A DNA stretch of 64,000 bases from Marsupella aquatica (taxonomy: Eukaryota > Marchantiophyta): NCBI GenBank assembly GCA_973895155.1, contig OZ316896.1:3224001-3288000 (forward strand). The letters are read 5' to 3'. The position numbers and the translations under genes are program-made. The notes under the pieces are model-generated. The model was not told where the DNA came from. It worked only from the letters and a program-made list of their open reading frames with translations, and did not search any database. Below are positions 35,536 through 46,776 of the stretch, one piece after another (the first letter of the stretch is position 1; every line of letters starts with the position of its first letter).

Positions 35536-35783
35536 ATGAGCCAGGAGAAGGACAAGGGTCTACTGAAGGTGGGATTGGACCTGGTTCAGATCAAGGTAGT
35601 AATCCTGCTAACACTACCCCTTCGTCCACAAAATCATCCAAAAAAAGCAATTCAGATATGTATAGTATGTACATGAGTGAGATGGTGACCAACACCTCTA
35701 GCATGGCACAAGACATTCATGAGACCATTGGTGTTCTCAACGAGCTCAAATCCAAAATTTCAAGGCTCATTGACAAACTGTAA
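35535..35783 (+). pseudogene. C-terminal exon of the Harbinger Myb/SANT-like protein
   Basis: Reads NEPGEGQGSTEGGIGPG, then SSTKSSKKSNSDMYSMY, and a terminal helix IGVLNELKSKISRLIDKL ending at a stop. A low-complexity Ser/Gly linker followed by a short leucine-rich helix is the usual end of this protein. Same strand as 32950-33720, facing the transposase at 37909. Confidence 0.6.
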
Positions 35784-36672
35784 ATGTGGCTGCAGATGAG
35801 TGGGCGATAAGGCTATGCTTTGTCCCTCAACCTTTTGTTATAGAAGTGAGCTACGATGGTGTCCCCCTATCTAGAATATTTTAAATGTTATAAACGGCCC
35901 ACTGAGTTGTACTATCCTTCCAAATTGCTTAACGTACAGGTTTCATTCTACGGATAAGTGCATGAGTTCCTTGAAGTTGGCCTTCAATATCAAAAAGCTT
36001 GACTCCCGGAAGCTATCACATTTTGGATCAATTATGGTAGTTGTATCATTCATTTTTGTTGTAGAATTGCACAATGTGTACAGATTGGGTGAGAATTTAC
36101 TCATCTTTGTTCTAAACTATATTTGAATTTGAATTTCATGTTTGAATGATTTTTCCTTGTCAATTTTGACTTGCCGAATCAGTGATTTTCAGAACTGCGT
36201 TTTGCTTTTCACATGTGTAACTCGGGGTATAACTATCAGCAAAATTCATTCAAGCAAACTTAATTGTCTACTTAAATTGCAATAGCAAAGCCTAGGCAAA
36301 ATCAACCCATAGCCCAGAAATTGTTTTCAATTCCAACTTAGACTATCTTGGAGAATAGATTGCTTGTGTCAATTTCAACTTTAAGAATTGGAGCTCATCC
36401 GGGAGCTCATCAAGGGACTGCATTTTGTCGTCTCAATTTTGACTTTGAGAATGGGAGCCTTTCAGGACTGCGTTTTGCTTTCTAATTTCAGCTTTCAGTG
36501 ATTGTTGCTGTGAACTTTGAGTGAGATTGAATACTTTGCACAATTTCATTTTGACTATTCATTGTTGTGTACTGAAAGAAGAAGATTGCATAAATCGAGT
36601 ACTAGAAAAAGTCAGCATTTATGTCGGACAAAAATTTCCAGTTCACAGACAGCTAGCCTAACAACAATGGCT
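35784..36672. other. AT-rich spacer between the two convergent Harbinger genes
   Basis: No gene. CTGCGTTTTGCTTT occurs at about 36193 and 36470, and CAATTTTGACTT-like phrases recur between 36160 and 36550. Confidence 0.5.
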
Positions 36673-37909
36673 TCAATAGATGTAGGGCATTGACCTAACA
36701 GAATTACTAGAATCATTCTTCAGCATCGCTTGGAGAATTTGTGTCATCATCAATGACACCTTCAGGCAATTCAACCTGTTCATGCAAGTGTCGGTGAAAC
36801 AATCTCTTGGCCAGCTCCACATGCATTGAATGTGACCCTGCTCTTCAAAGCTTGAACAAAGATAAATTTCATTTGTGAGTTTAATCACAACATTGTCATT
36901 GTCATCTGCTAATCCAGCTGTATGTATGAATTCTTCCATATCAATTGTAGCTCTATTCACCTCAACCTGTGCATAAGCAAACATTTTCATGGTCCCAGCC
37001 TGTCTTAAATCCCCAAAATTGCAAGACATTGCTCCTGCAACCACAGTTTTGCATCTGATACGAGCTACTCGTCTCCAGAATCCTTGTGCATAATACATAA
37101 TTTATGCAGACATATAATGCTCTGACAACGTCAACAACATGATCGGTCTTCATTTCTATGCGTCTCAATACAATTTGCCACTTGCCTTTCAAAATGGAAT
37201 ATACATACAAGTTTGGATGAGATATGCAGCATCACCTATGAGTTTATATAGACAGAAATCTCCCCTGGCTACTAGTTTTCCTTCCCATCACTGAGTTTAC
37301 AAATACGGCGTAGTCATGTAGAGAACCTGCCCATCCGAAGTCATAATCCCAAAATGTTGTTTCAGTGTCCACAATACCTTGCAAGAGAACAGAATAAAAC
37401 CCCTTTCTGTTATATATGGAAAGGTGCCGGATCCCCCTCAGGGGCCATGATGGGAATGTGAGAGCCATCTATGGCTTCCATAATAAAAGGCAACCCATAC
37501 TTATCCTCAAACTGGGCTGCTAAAATTTTCAGGATTCTTAAGTCCATTTTGGAACCGCAAGTGGACAAATGTATTTCAACACGGCTTGACAGAATTGTCT
37601 CACAACAATACATGCCAAGCTTTCGCTCATTCTGAATAGGTCAGCACATCCAAGCCAGTAGTTACCTGTACATAGTCTGTTCAATGATAAAGCAACCCTC
37701 TTTTCCAATGAAATTTCTCCACCCTTTTTTGACTTCTGCATGTCTTGGGCAACTAGAGAACAGAGGTAAAAAATTGTGGAAGGTTTGACTCGTAACCTTC
37801 TTGCGAACTCTTTCTCAGTATGGGAAGTCAACAATGTTCTATCCACAAATGGAGATTCACGGTCCAACCTCCAAATGGATCTCTCACGTCCGTCTTTTCT
37901 GTGTCCCAT
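36673..37909 (-). pseudogene. PIF/Harbinger DDE transposase, broken
   Basis: Transposase of the two-gene element whose partner is on the other strand. N-terminal part (37909-37538) with EFARRLRVKPSTIFYLCSLV and RVALSLNRLCTGNY; after a frameshift, FIMEAIDGSHIPIMAP with the first catalytic Asp; after another, YNRKGFYSVLLQGIVDTETT and WAGSLHDYAVFVNS with the second Asp. GDAAY is seen in a third frame, then ILKGKWQIVLRRIEMKTDH. The segment between GDAAY and ILKGKW, which normally holds the catalytic Glu, is missing, so a short deletion as well as frameshifts inactivate it. The last block (37098-36673) may be its C-terminus. Family is clear; exact ends are not. Confidence 0.85.
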
Positions 37910-38049
37910 CTCTCAAAGTGGGCGTTGTTGACTTTACATGAGGCTGGGTGCCGTTTGCTCCAGCCTGGTAGTATGTTTTCCCCCGTTTATACTAATTTTT
38001 GATAATGAAGTGGCTCCTGGTGTTGCTTTGGAAGAGGAGAGACTGAATG

Positions 38050-38120
38050 GCCCTCACGGTTTTGTTAAGCCCCCCTCAGAATACATCAGCGTCAGGTTTT
38101 GGAAGACTTAAAGAACTCAA
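38050..38120. repeat. Candidate Harbinger terminal repeat and flanking repeat
   Basis: The reverse complement of 38050-38083 reads GGGGGGCTTAACAAAACCG, similar to GGGGGCTTTACAAGACCGC at about 23957 and a shorter match at 24059. G-rich starts are usual for PIF/Harbinger ends, and this one lies just outside the transposase gene. Next to it, 38087-38120 (CAGCGTCAGGTTTTGGAAG...) matches 23928-23961 in direct orientation. No 3-bp TAA/TTA duplication is evident. Confidence 0.4.
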
Positions 38121-38617
38121 AAAATCACACATATATATCATCATTGATTTGTCAGAAAGGAAAAATGTACACATGCAGTACTAAGGCAAGTAGGACAAAC
38201 AAAATTTAAGGAATCTATGGGCCGAGATGGGCCACTCTATGGGCATGCGTATGCAGGGAGAGAGAACATTAGTTGATAAAGGGAGAGGACAAACAGAGAA
38301 CTCTAAGCGCATGTCTATGAAGGAAGTAAAGAACATTAGTAGATACTGGAAGACTGGGAATTGCTCTGTGTTTGAATGAGTATTTATAAAGTTTCATTGG
38401 GTTGCTTGTTTTTTAGGGTAGCCACTAAAAGTGTCCCCTAACCTAAACCTGCAATTTTTAACCCTGTACTCCTGATATACTTGGTACTTTACACAAGAAA
38501 ATGTATTCTTTACATATAAATATAGGAAATGCAATAGATGTATATATACATTTTATGTGGGTATTTGATTTAGAGATTGCTTTTAAAGAAATTTTTACAA
38601 GGAACAATGTTGTATCC

Positions 38618-38619
<2 letters not shown>

Positions 38620-38672
<53 letters not shown>

Positions 38673-38684
38673 CCCCCCCCCCCC
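38620..38684. repeat. Microsatellite (CA)n-(GA)n-(C)n
   Basis: A short CACACA, then about 21 repeats of AG (to 38669), then a run of 14 C (38671-38684). It creates a false Ser/Leu-repeat ORF on the minus strand. Confidence 0.95.
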
Positions 38685-38689
38685 TCCTG

Positions 38690-40670
38690 GTGCTCCTCTT
38701 GTGCACTGCAAATAGGTCAAAAACTCTCCTACTCTGGTGATGATAGTATGATAGACGTGATGATAGTATGATAGACAGTGCGGACTCCTCAAATGTTTTA
38801 GTGTACATAACCATTAAGTCAGAGAACTTACTCACATTTTTGGTCCTTTTTTTCCATTATTTTTTAGAAATCCTACACCCATTCCCTACCTAGTTTTTAA
38901 TCTCCCCTGTTTCTGGGTAGGCAGAGATTGTAATGCATGAATTTAGCACTGAGGATTAAGGCATTCTGGTGCACGAAGAGTTTAGGTTCTGTTGTAATTG
39001 GGCTCATCTCCCAGAATTGGCTAACAACCTTTTGAAAATGCACCCAATTGCTGCTTCTGGATTGACTGCTTAGAACAGAGCTACTCACACCGCAGAGAAC
39101 TTTGCTTTGAGGGGAAAGGAGCCCAATCAAGATATATGTTCAGATTTATAACCTGCATGGCATGATGCGATATTGCGAGGACTTACTGACCTTGTATGCC
39201 ATCCTTGGTTTTACTATAGTGGAGCTTGTTCCTTGGTTCTATCCGGTCCCAGTTGAATTGACATCACTGTAGAACCCTCGTATCTTCTCCTTTTCTACTT
39301 TCATGGATGGGGTTGTACCGACATAAAGCAGCGTTTGATTTACATCAATGATTAGTCAACAACGTTTCTCTCTCAGTCTGCCAGGAGACGGGATGCCAGG
39401 CTTAATTTCATTGGCGTTTGCTATCCTGATATATAAGAGTGGCAGAAAGTGTCATTATATTTGAATGAAAGGTCGAATATATGTAAGTGGTTCTAATTAA
39501 TTTTGTGCGAACCCAGTTTTTCTTTCTGGCGATTGTTGGTAGACATGTGACACGCTCCCGAACGTTCTCCCTGGAATTTCACGTATGTTTTTCATAGAGC
39601 TTTCCATCCTGAATTTTTTGAAAGGTGGGGATGACATCTGCAAATTGAAGTCAAGAAGATGCCAGAACACTTCATGTTCTCAGCTTTCAAGTTGGTTTTC
39701 TCTCGTTTAGGCCGTGCTACTGTGACGGCTTGAGTCAACCTATCGAAAGCTTATGACTCTGCAATCCATCAAAGTTGCACTAAAGTTAGCATGCATCCGC
39801 TTTCAAGGGAATTCCGTGTGTGTACTTTTCCATTATCATCTCACGGCCTTCGCGAAATTTTGTTAGACAGCAAGTAGTTCATGTGTGATGTTGACACTTC
39901 ATGTTTACTTTGTTTCTCTGACCGAAATGTGTTCCAGACTGGAGACTTTTCGGATGTAGCAATTTATCGCTAAGCCCCGCACATTGATTCTCATCAATAC
40001 ATGTCACGATTCAACAGATTTACGTCGGTTGATTTGTCGCTCTAGCTGGTGATACGCTTTGCGCTTGTAGTAGCGTTAGTATGTTATTTGATCCGTTCTG
40101 GGAGCCCAGTACAACAATTTCAATGGAAGTGCAATTGTCCCTGCTCTGAACAGTTGTTGATATTCTTCTTATCAGCAAAATTATAATCTGGCTATAATTC
40201 GATCAGTTCGTTCATGTAACTGTCCCGCGTTCCTACTCTGAGGATCTTTTGTTTAATATAACAGACTTTTGCTCATTGGGTGAGTGTTTGTTTCAACACT
40301 CCCTTGCACCAGGCAATAGTTTGGTCTAAAATTTAATTTTGTTACAACCTGTTTACGAAAGTTCGGGAAGAAGAGGGGACAAACGAGAGGACAGAAGGGT
40401 TAGACAGAGAATTCATTAGAGGAGTGCGATTCTTAGATTTGGAGGAAGATCCCAGTCTCTGTGGAAGCAAGATTCACTCACCTAGCTTGCAGACACTTCC
40501 CTGAACTGGTCGACCGTTTCAGGACGGGAAGCATAGAGGCCAAAAATTGCTGAGATTCAACTGAACTAAATTGCTCTCTCATAGTGATTTGGAATTAATG
40601 ATCTTTTCGTTTGCCCGCGCGTTTGCTTCCGAGTTGAGGCTCAGGCCACAGCCTCGCTCCGAAAGGATGG
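38690..40670. other. No gene seen
   Basis: Neither strand has a convincing ORF, RNA gene or terminal repeat. Base composition is closer to the host-gene region to its right than to the transposon region to its left. Confidence 0.5.
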
Positions 40671-40673
40671 CCG

Positions 40674-41065
40674 TCAATTGGAGAGACTAAGGAATAGTCC
40701 GTCCCCCTGAACTTCATTAAACATGCAATCTAGAGCCCGGAGAACTCTGATAGGAGTACTTGAGTCGTCTCCCACAAATACTGCTCGCCCAACTTCAATG
40801 TTCGCATTGTTTTCACAGGCTACGATGGGATGTCCTCCTTCAACTGTACAAGTACATAGGTCACGACGACCCACGATCAGATCCCAAAAGCTTTCTTGAA
40901 CGTCGCCGATGACTTTAAAAAACTTTCGAACAACGACGTACAGTTATACCTTCCCAGATCGCAATCCCAGTTAATTCGTTTCTTCGTTCCATATTCCAAC
41001 TCCTTTCTGCCCAAGAACAAAGCAAACTCGAAAGTAACCTCTTGGCGGCCGTCAGGCCGAGCCAC
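40674..41065 (-). pseudogene. Unidentified protein fragment, frameshifted
   Basis: Two adjoining minus-strand frames read as one protein if a base is lost in the run GTTTTTTAAAG near 40915. First part: RQEVTFEFALFLGRKELEYG and DCDLGRYNCTSLFESFL. Second part: VIGDVQESFWDLIVGRRDL, VEGGHPIVACENNANIEVG and FVGDDSSTPIRVLRAL, ending at 40674. Composition looks like a globular protein, not chance, but I recognise no family. It may be a decayed host gene. Confidence 0.3.
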
Positions 41066-41103
41066 ATGTAATTTCCGGAAGTAAAAGAGAGCTTACATTC
41101 GCC

Positions 41104-41372
41104 CTTGTGAATGCGTCTCTATAATTACGCGGCGTCCCTAGACCACGTCGTTGCATTGCAAAAGAGTGATGAGTGTGAACAGAGTGAATGTCAAATGTGA
41201 TCATTTTCCGGAGGTAACTTTTTCGACTTAATTGTGAATGCGTCCTGCCTATCACGCGGCATGCATTTCAGGGACGTTTTGATCGAGGTTCCGATCACTC
41301 AAAATTCACCACGTCGTTGCCAAAGGATGAATGTGAACTAAAGTGAATCTCAAATGAACGATCGTTTTTTAT
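41104..41372. repeat. Imperfect tandem duplication, about 125-140 bp
   Basis: Segments 41104-41220 and 41231-41372 share TTGTGAATGCGTC, CACGCGGC or TACGCGGC, ACCACGTCGTTGC, GATGA(A/G)TGTGAAC and AGTGAAT(G/C)TCAAATG in the same order, with unequal gaps. Confidence 0.7.
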
Positions 41373-41550
41373 TTGATTTAACGAATAATTAACGTGAGCC
41401 CCATTCCCTGGACAAAATGGGGAGATTGCATTCTAACAAGCATCGGGGTAACAAGCATCGGGCCACAAAATGAAAGATTGCTAGTCCTACAGAGCGGAAG
41501 ATACGAATCCCTGAAGTCCTCCGATCTCCGAGAAAATATTCTCAGAATTT

Positions 41551-41640
41551 AGACTAACTGGCTCTAGTCAGTTGGCTAATCATTAGCCTGGAACTCAGAG
41601 GTCCTAGGTTTACCCTCCCCTTCACACACAGGGACACAAA
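41551..41640 (+). mobile_element. tRNA-derived SINE head
   Basis: TAGTCAGTTGGCTAA (41564-41578) fits a polymerase III A box and GTCCTAGGTTTACCCTC (41601-41617) a B box, at tRNA-like spacing. The stretch CTCAGAGGTCCTAGGTT is the usual form in plant tRNA-derived SINEs. It cannot fold into a full functional tRNA. The tail and target duplication were not resolved. Confidence 0.55.
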
Positions 41641-42000
41641 ACTCCTCTTCCTCATATCTGTTCAAGAAAAAAGGACAGATATAGTTTGCGTCTCCGTGCA
41701 TTGATGAGACGACAAATATCTATCGAGACCACTAACGACCATGTTTGTCCATCACTTTTGTTCATGAACTTGGGTATAAGGAGAAAAGGCAGACTTGAGA
41801 ACTAACATAACAGGAAAGCCACAGCCGGAAAAAGGCAGCCCGGGCGAATATTGAGAAGAGGATCGTGGCAGGTAGCACTCGAATTGTCTGGAAAGCGTCA
41901 ACAAACTCGATCATGGCATTAGTTTACATCAGAAATCACGTAGATTCTCGCTAAAGCAAAAAGCGCGCGATGCCGGGGCGTGGTCCGGACTCCAGGAATG

Positions 42001-42008
42001 TTTAAAAG
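42001..42008 (+). promoter_or_regulatory. Candidate TATA box of the STIG1-like gene
   Basis: TTTAAAAG about 210 bp before the start codon, in a GC-rich setting. It would place transcription start near 42035 and leave a leader of about 185 nt. Chosen by position only. Confidence 0.35.
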
Positions 42009-42219
42009 CCGCAGCACTTCGACAGGGAAGCTCATCGATCTCAAGCTCACTCCCAGCACAGTAGCCATATATCGCACCCTGTCACCTGAGGATCTAGTAA
42101 GTACTTAAACCTTACTAAGGATCTACTCCAGCATCGCTACTGTACACCGGGATTGAGCGCCAGGTCTCTCTCGATCTCTTCCTCTCGCTACTCGCTAGCT
42201 CCATCCAATCAATCGTCCA

Positions 42220-42627
42220 ATGGCCTACCGCGGGACGCTGCTATCTCTCCTGCTCGTGGCACTTGCGGCAGGCGTGGTCATAGATGGTGTGAACGGCGAC
42301 TCTTCGTTTGTCCGGCGCCGACTGGCTGGACAGGAGACTGGTGTGCCAGGTGCAGCGTCCACTAACTGCCTTATTCCATGCCTATCGCCCTTCTCCTGCT
42401 GCAAACTTCCAAACACCGGAATTCTCCCAGGCCTTTGCATTAACACCGGGACCGACCCGTTGAACTGCGGAATCTGCGGTAATGTTTGCCCTCTCGGTTC
42501 AATTTGCTGCAAAGGTAAGTGCACGAATTTGCTCAACGACCCCAACAACTGTGGAGGTTGCGGCGACAAGTTCAAGTGCCCATTGAAGGACGCATGCAAG
42601 TTTGGCATGTGCAAGTATGCCGCATAG
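42220..42627 (+). CDS. STIG1-like secreted cysteine-rich protein
   Basis: Intact single-exon gene of 135 residues. Signal peptide at residues 1 to about 26 (MAYRGTLLSLLLVALAAGVV, cut probably after GVNG). A short basic linker (FVRRRLAG) is followed by a domain with 16 cysteines: NCLIPC, SCC, NCGICGNVCPLGSICCKGKC, NCGGCGDKFKC and the closing CKFGMCKYA. This NCG-CG / CC-G-C ladder is the STIG1 family pattern. STIG1 proteins are extracellular; in flowering plants they act at the stigma and pollen tube and bind phosphoinositides or receptor kinases. The role in this species is unknown. It is a GC-richer island between transposon regions. Confidence 0.93.
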   Translation: MAYRGTLLSLLLVALAAGVVIDGVNGDSSFVRRRLAGQETGVPGAASTNCLIPCLSPFSCCKLPNTGILPGLCINTGTDPLNCGICGNVCPLGSICCKGKCTNLLNDPNNCGGCGDKFKCPLKDACKFGMCKYAA

Positions 42628-42757
42628 GCTCGCAGGATGCATCCAAGCTGCAGCGTGGGTTAAGTTCATAGACTACGTGTACCGAGCAGGAGAAGATTCG
42701 AACAAAGTCGGAGCTATGTCGCGTCGATGAAGCTGTCAACAGTGGGTGGTATAAATA

Positions 42758-42766
42758 CCAATAAAT
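42758..42766 (+). terminator. Candidate polyadenylation signal of the STIG1-like gene
   Basis: AATAAA within CCAATAAATGG, about 135 bp after the stop codon. Confidence 0.45.
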
Positions 42767-42787
42767 GGTCACGGGACGACATTGCAA

Positions 42788-45700
42788 GAAGGGCAGCTAG
42801 AACTATCAAAACAAACCTGAAGTAGGAACGAGTCAGATCATTTTCTACAATTAGGCGATATGACAATGAAAGCTAGCGATTTAGTCATCAGTGGATAAGC
42901 CAGTCACCAATTTCCCACCAGGCCATACGTAGACGAGTTGTATGAGTAGATTCTCATGAAGAACGATACGTAAGAATCTGGTCGCTGTTTGGCAATGAAT
43001 AAAAAAATCGTTGATTTACTAGAAGACAATTCCTGTGTCCCAGTAAAAAATAAGTTCGTTTGTTGAATGCAGTCAGCTACATTGACTGACGATTGAATGA
43101 TTTATAGAAGTTAAGATGAGGCCTCTTTGGCATTCTACTCAGCTTGCGATTTGCCGCTAACATTGTACCTGTCCAACTCGTCAATAAAGTATGAAATCTG
43201 ATTTCCTTGACTTAATTTACGCGGAATTGTTATGAAATTTCTTTGCACTGGTTGTAATCGGAGTTCACATTAACCTCTCAGACAGGTTAATGGGGACGTC
43301 TCACGCATCAGTGGTGATGATGATTAATTAGAGTTTAATATGTGTCTGACGAAGTATGCTTGAATCTGGAAACGGGTCTGGAAAATACAATCCTACCTAC
43401 GAAGTCCATTCCAGAACCAGGACCCAGGTCGCACCATGCTAGCTGGAACCCTGGTGGACGATCTCACACATAAACCGCGTGTAGTACCAGCAAGAAGTTG
43501 AGTTAGCGATATGACACTCGAACAGAATGTGATTGTTGGATTTGAAGCCATTGACGCTTTAATTAGATCTACTGAGTTCATATTCTTAGCGGGCAAAGAA
43601 ATTCTCTACAGCTAAAACACAATACGTACGTACAGCTTGATCCCACAAGTTTAGAGCGAATGGCGCCTTTAGCTTCTTTGCATTGCTTTCAATTTTCAGA
43701 CGATTGGAGCTCAATATATTACGACAAATTAACACGTTGATGGCTAGGCCTATAAATGTGGACGACTTGAGTACTGTTTACTTGGGGCTGAAGTGAGCAT
43801 TTCTTTGAATTCTCTCTTACAATTACATAGCATGAGCTCAATCTCGATTATTAATTCCAGTCCATGACCTTGGTTGTGGCGTCAGAGTCTTGCAGTCAGC
43901 CCCGGCCAATGCTCGATTTCTCCCGAAATCCAGGCGCTAGATAACTTTCGATCACGACGATGGGGTTCTTTGATGCGGCTCAGTCTTGTTGATTCTCACC
44001 ATGGAAACAAAATCAATGGCTCCTGTGTACTGTTTCACTCCCCTAAGCTCAGCAACGTATTGTGTCCGCAAAATGTCCTATAACAGTTTCCTTGCATGGT
44101 AGTATCAAATTATATCCGCGACCATATATCATTAATATTCTACCTTAATCCCCTTCCTCAATTCGATGAGGTTTGGATCGAGAACAGGTGAGTGATTCCT
44201 GGGAAAGTGGACTGGTTCAATATTCATACTGTGACACGTACAATTGGAGGACTGAATCCAAGCATTTTCAATTTCCTCAGACCCAAGTTGGCGGGGCCGT
44301 AGCTGTAGGATCAAGAATGGAAGAAAAAGGAACCAGGTTGGGTATTGGGAGATAGCAGTACACTCCGAGTTTAGGGCAGTTTGTCACTTCAATGAACTAT
44401 AAACGATCTATCCACCCAAGATAGAAAGCACATCGAGAGAGACTTGAAATCCATTATAGGATGTGGGGTCACTGCACGAGATTACGTACGTTACTGATAA
44501 TACAAAATGATTGTTGAAATTCCGATTCCCTTGACAACTGCATTATGATCAGTGCTTTTGCCGCTTGAAAACTCAGTTATTGTCCCATTACTTACATCCT
44601 AAGCAAAAACTTAGAGTTTGGTGAGATGCATGGCTCCCAATATATGTCTCGAAAAGCCACCCTCAGTTGTCGTTTTTTTTTCATGGATGTGAAACAGTCG
44701 CTCGAAACGACACTTAACCCTGAGACGCGACAATGAAACGGGAATCAGTGTTCTTTAAGATTTTCCAGCTTTGGGGAATGCATTCTTCGAAGTCACAAAA
44801 ACTCTTTTAGACGTCGATCAGGGAGAGAATGCTTGGTATGAATGATCTCTCTGTGAAGTCACAAATCACCTTGCTGACTTACATAGAGGACCTTCCAGGC
44901 TTGAATGAGTACATTTTCATTGAGCGTAGAGGCGACAGACAATTATCATGTCTTCTGTTAATCACGCAACGTGCCAAGCTAGAGCCCAAGCGTTTGATTG
45001 ATAGAAAAGATGGAATGATCAACTGGCCCACTTACAGATATGTCGAGCAATAGAGATCTGATAAGACTGAGGAAAAACTCCGAACACTCAATGCTGACTA
45101 TTGAATCGAGGGCTCAAAAAACGTTTTTGGAGAAAATCGCTTTGAGCAATTATCATCGCTGCCTTGATAAATGATTGATGAAAAAGGTCAGATGATAAAC
45201 TCCCCCAGAGCAGAACTCCCTAATCGAACACAATTCCTTTGGAAGTGAACGGTGCTGAGATAAAAATGACAAAATACTGTATTAATTATACGATATTCTA
45301 GATTCTTAGACGGAACGAGCCAATGTGGCTGGTTGGCGGAGGTATCTTTACGCTAAAGTTCCAATTCTGATTCAGTCTTCATTCCATCGACCTTGCGTTA
45401 CAAATGTAATTTTGAACAAGTAAAGTTTCCACCTGGAATCACTCCTGACTGTTCGTCAACCTCCAGGGTAGTTCCAGATCGTGTACGTTTGTAAGGCTTC
45501 CTTCGTATGCTCGGAGTCGAGAAAAAAGGAACAATCACCGTATTATGTCCTGTTTATCTCGCAACAACAGATTCTGGATTGGAGGGAGGAAAAACTTAGA
45601 AAACTGAATGCCGTTTCTTAAATTGGGGGCTCGGAAGATCTAAAACACTGTCTCTGGAAAAAGAAATTCTGAGCACTTAAATGATGTCTGCCTGGATTTA

Positions 45701-45960
45701 ATGTCTGATTCAATGATCCAAATGCTAATTAATACAAAGTGTGTCACTCCGAACACATTCGCGAAGTGCCACATGATGTTACCTAAGCAAGCTAATGGTT
45801 CTTGAGACTGATGAAGGAGTTGGCCACCTGCGCGCACCTCTGATCGACCCCCTCCAGCCGCTGCAATTATCTCTACTACCCGGAGGATAGGACTAAACAA
45901 TTTTCAGCTCTCGCACTAATTTTTCAGCACAGGGTCGATCACGAACTGAAACTATCAATC
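42788..45960. other. Intergenic region between STIG1-like and germin-like genes
   Basis: About 3.2 kb with no convincing gene on either strand. A segment at 44397-44442 (GATCTATCCACCCAAGATAG and onward) resembles 47601-47645 near the other side of the germin-like gene. Confidence 0.5.
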
Positions 45961-46050
45961 GATCACGAATTGAAACTGAAACTGAACGTACAAGCTATAT
46001 TATGCAAATTATGGCATCCTGTAATATCGTTGGAAAAATTGGGACTAAGC

Positions 46051-46761
46051 CTAGCCAAAGACATGGACGAATTTCGACAAGATGGTTTCCAAGCCTGCCA
46101 CCTCAGTCTCTGTGATGAAGAACGATTTCGCCAGAAGCTCAGGGTCGACGCCAACCCCAAATAAACCCACGGGCATGAGCTGAATCCCGGGATTCTGACT
46201 GTTCAGCACGTTCAAGCTCACTGCCGGCACCGTGCCCTTGTTGAGCTGGAAGTGCAGAAGACCTCTGGGGAAAATGAATGCCTCCCCCTTCTTGACGATC
46301 TTAGCGAATAGCTTGTTGGGGACTGCAGGGTTGTCGCTATTGGTCACGAAACCCGTATAGATCTCGCCCTCTAGGCAGAAGAGAATCTCGGTGGCCAAGT
46401 TGTGGGTGTGTGGCATGATGATCCCGCCGGGGTTGATGTCCAATCGAGCTAGACCCAATCCCAGTGTATTCAGTGCAGGCCAATCGCGAACAAACCCAAA
46501 CGTTGCGGTACCGTTGACGGGGTTGCCTGAAAGATTGGCAGCTTTGGCCAATCCAGAGAATGCGAAGTCTTCCGTTGTGACAGACTGTGCAGCTTTGCAA
46601 GGGTAGCCATTGGATACAGGGCCTCCTGCTGCCAGATCGGCCACACAAAAATCTTGCAGTGGGTCAGGATCACTTGCTCTGACTCCAATGCAAACGGATG
46701 CCACCGCTAGGATCGTGACGAAGAGTCTTAGGCGGAGCGGGGCTGAAACTGTAAAAGCCAT
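46051..46761 (-). CDS. Germin-like protein
   Basis: Intact single-exon gene of 236 residues from MAFTVSAPLR; an ATG five codons upstream is possible but the chosen start gives the usual signal peptide (cut after about residue 29). Two N-terminal cysteines (39 and 55, DFCVADLA and NGYPCK) form the family's disulfide. Cupin box 1 is PGGIIMPHTHNLATEILFCL with metal ligands His118, His120 and Glu125; box 2 is GEAFIFPRGLLHFQLN with His170. Germin-like proteins are extracellular manganese proteins, often superoxide dismutase or oxalate oxidase, acting in wall and stress responses. All metal ligands are present, so it should be functional; which activity cannot be told from sequence. It is transcribed away from the dispersed repeat at 47771. 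Confidence 0.95.
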   Translation of the reverse strand: MAFTVSAPLRLRLFVTILAVASVCIGVRASDPDPLQDFCVADLAAGGPVSNGYPCKAAQSVTTEDFAFSGLAKAANLSGNPVNGTATFGFVRDWPALNTLGLGLARLDINPGGIIMPHTHNLATEILFCLEGEIYTGFVTNSDNPAVPNKLFAKIVKKGEAFIFPRGLLHFQLNKGTVPAVSLNVLNSQNPGIQLMPVGLFGVGVDPELLAKSFFITETEVAGLETILSKFVHVFG

Positions 46762-46776
46762 GATTCTGAAACACAC

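Noticed and set aside
38458-38835. ORFs with long Ser/Leu or Glu/Arg repeats
   Set aside because: Produced by the (GA)n microsatellite.
42225-42614. Minus-strand 129-residue ORF over the STIG1-like gene
   Set aside because: Shadow of the plus-strand gene, which has signal peptide and family cysteines.
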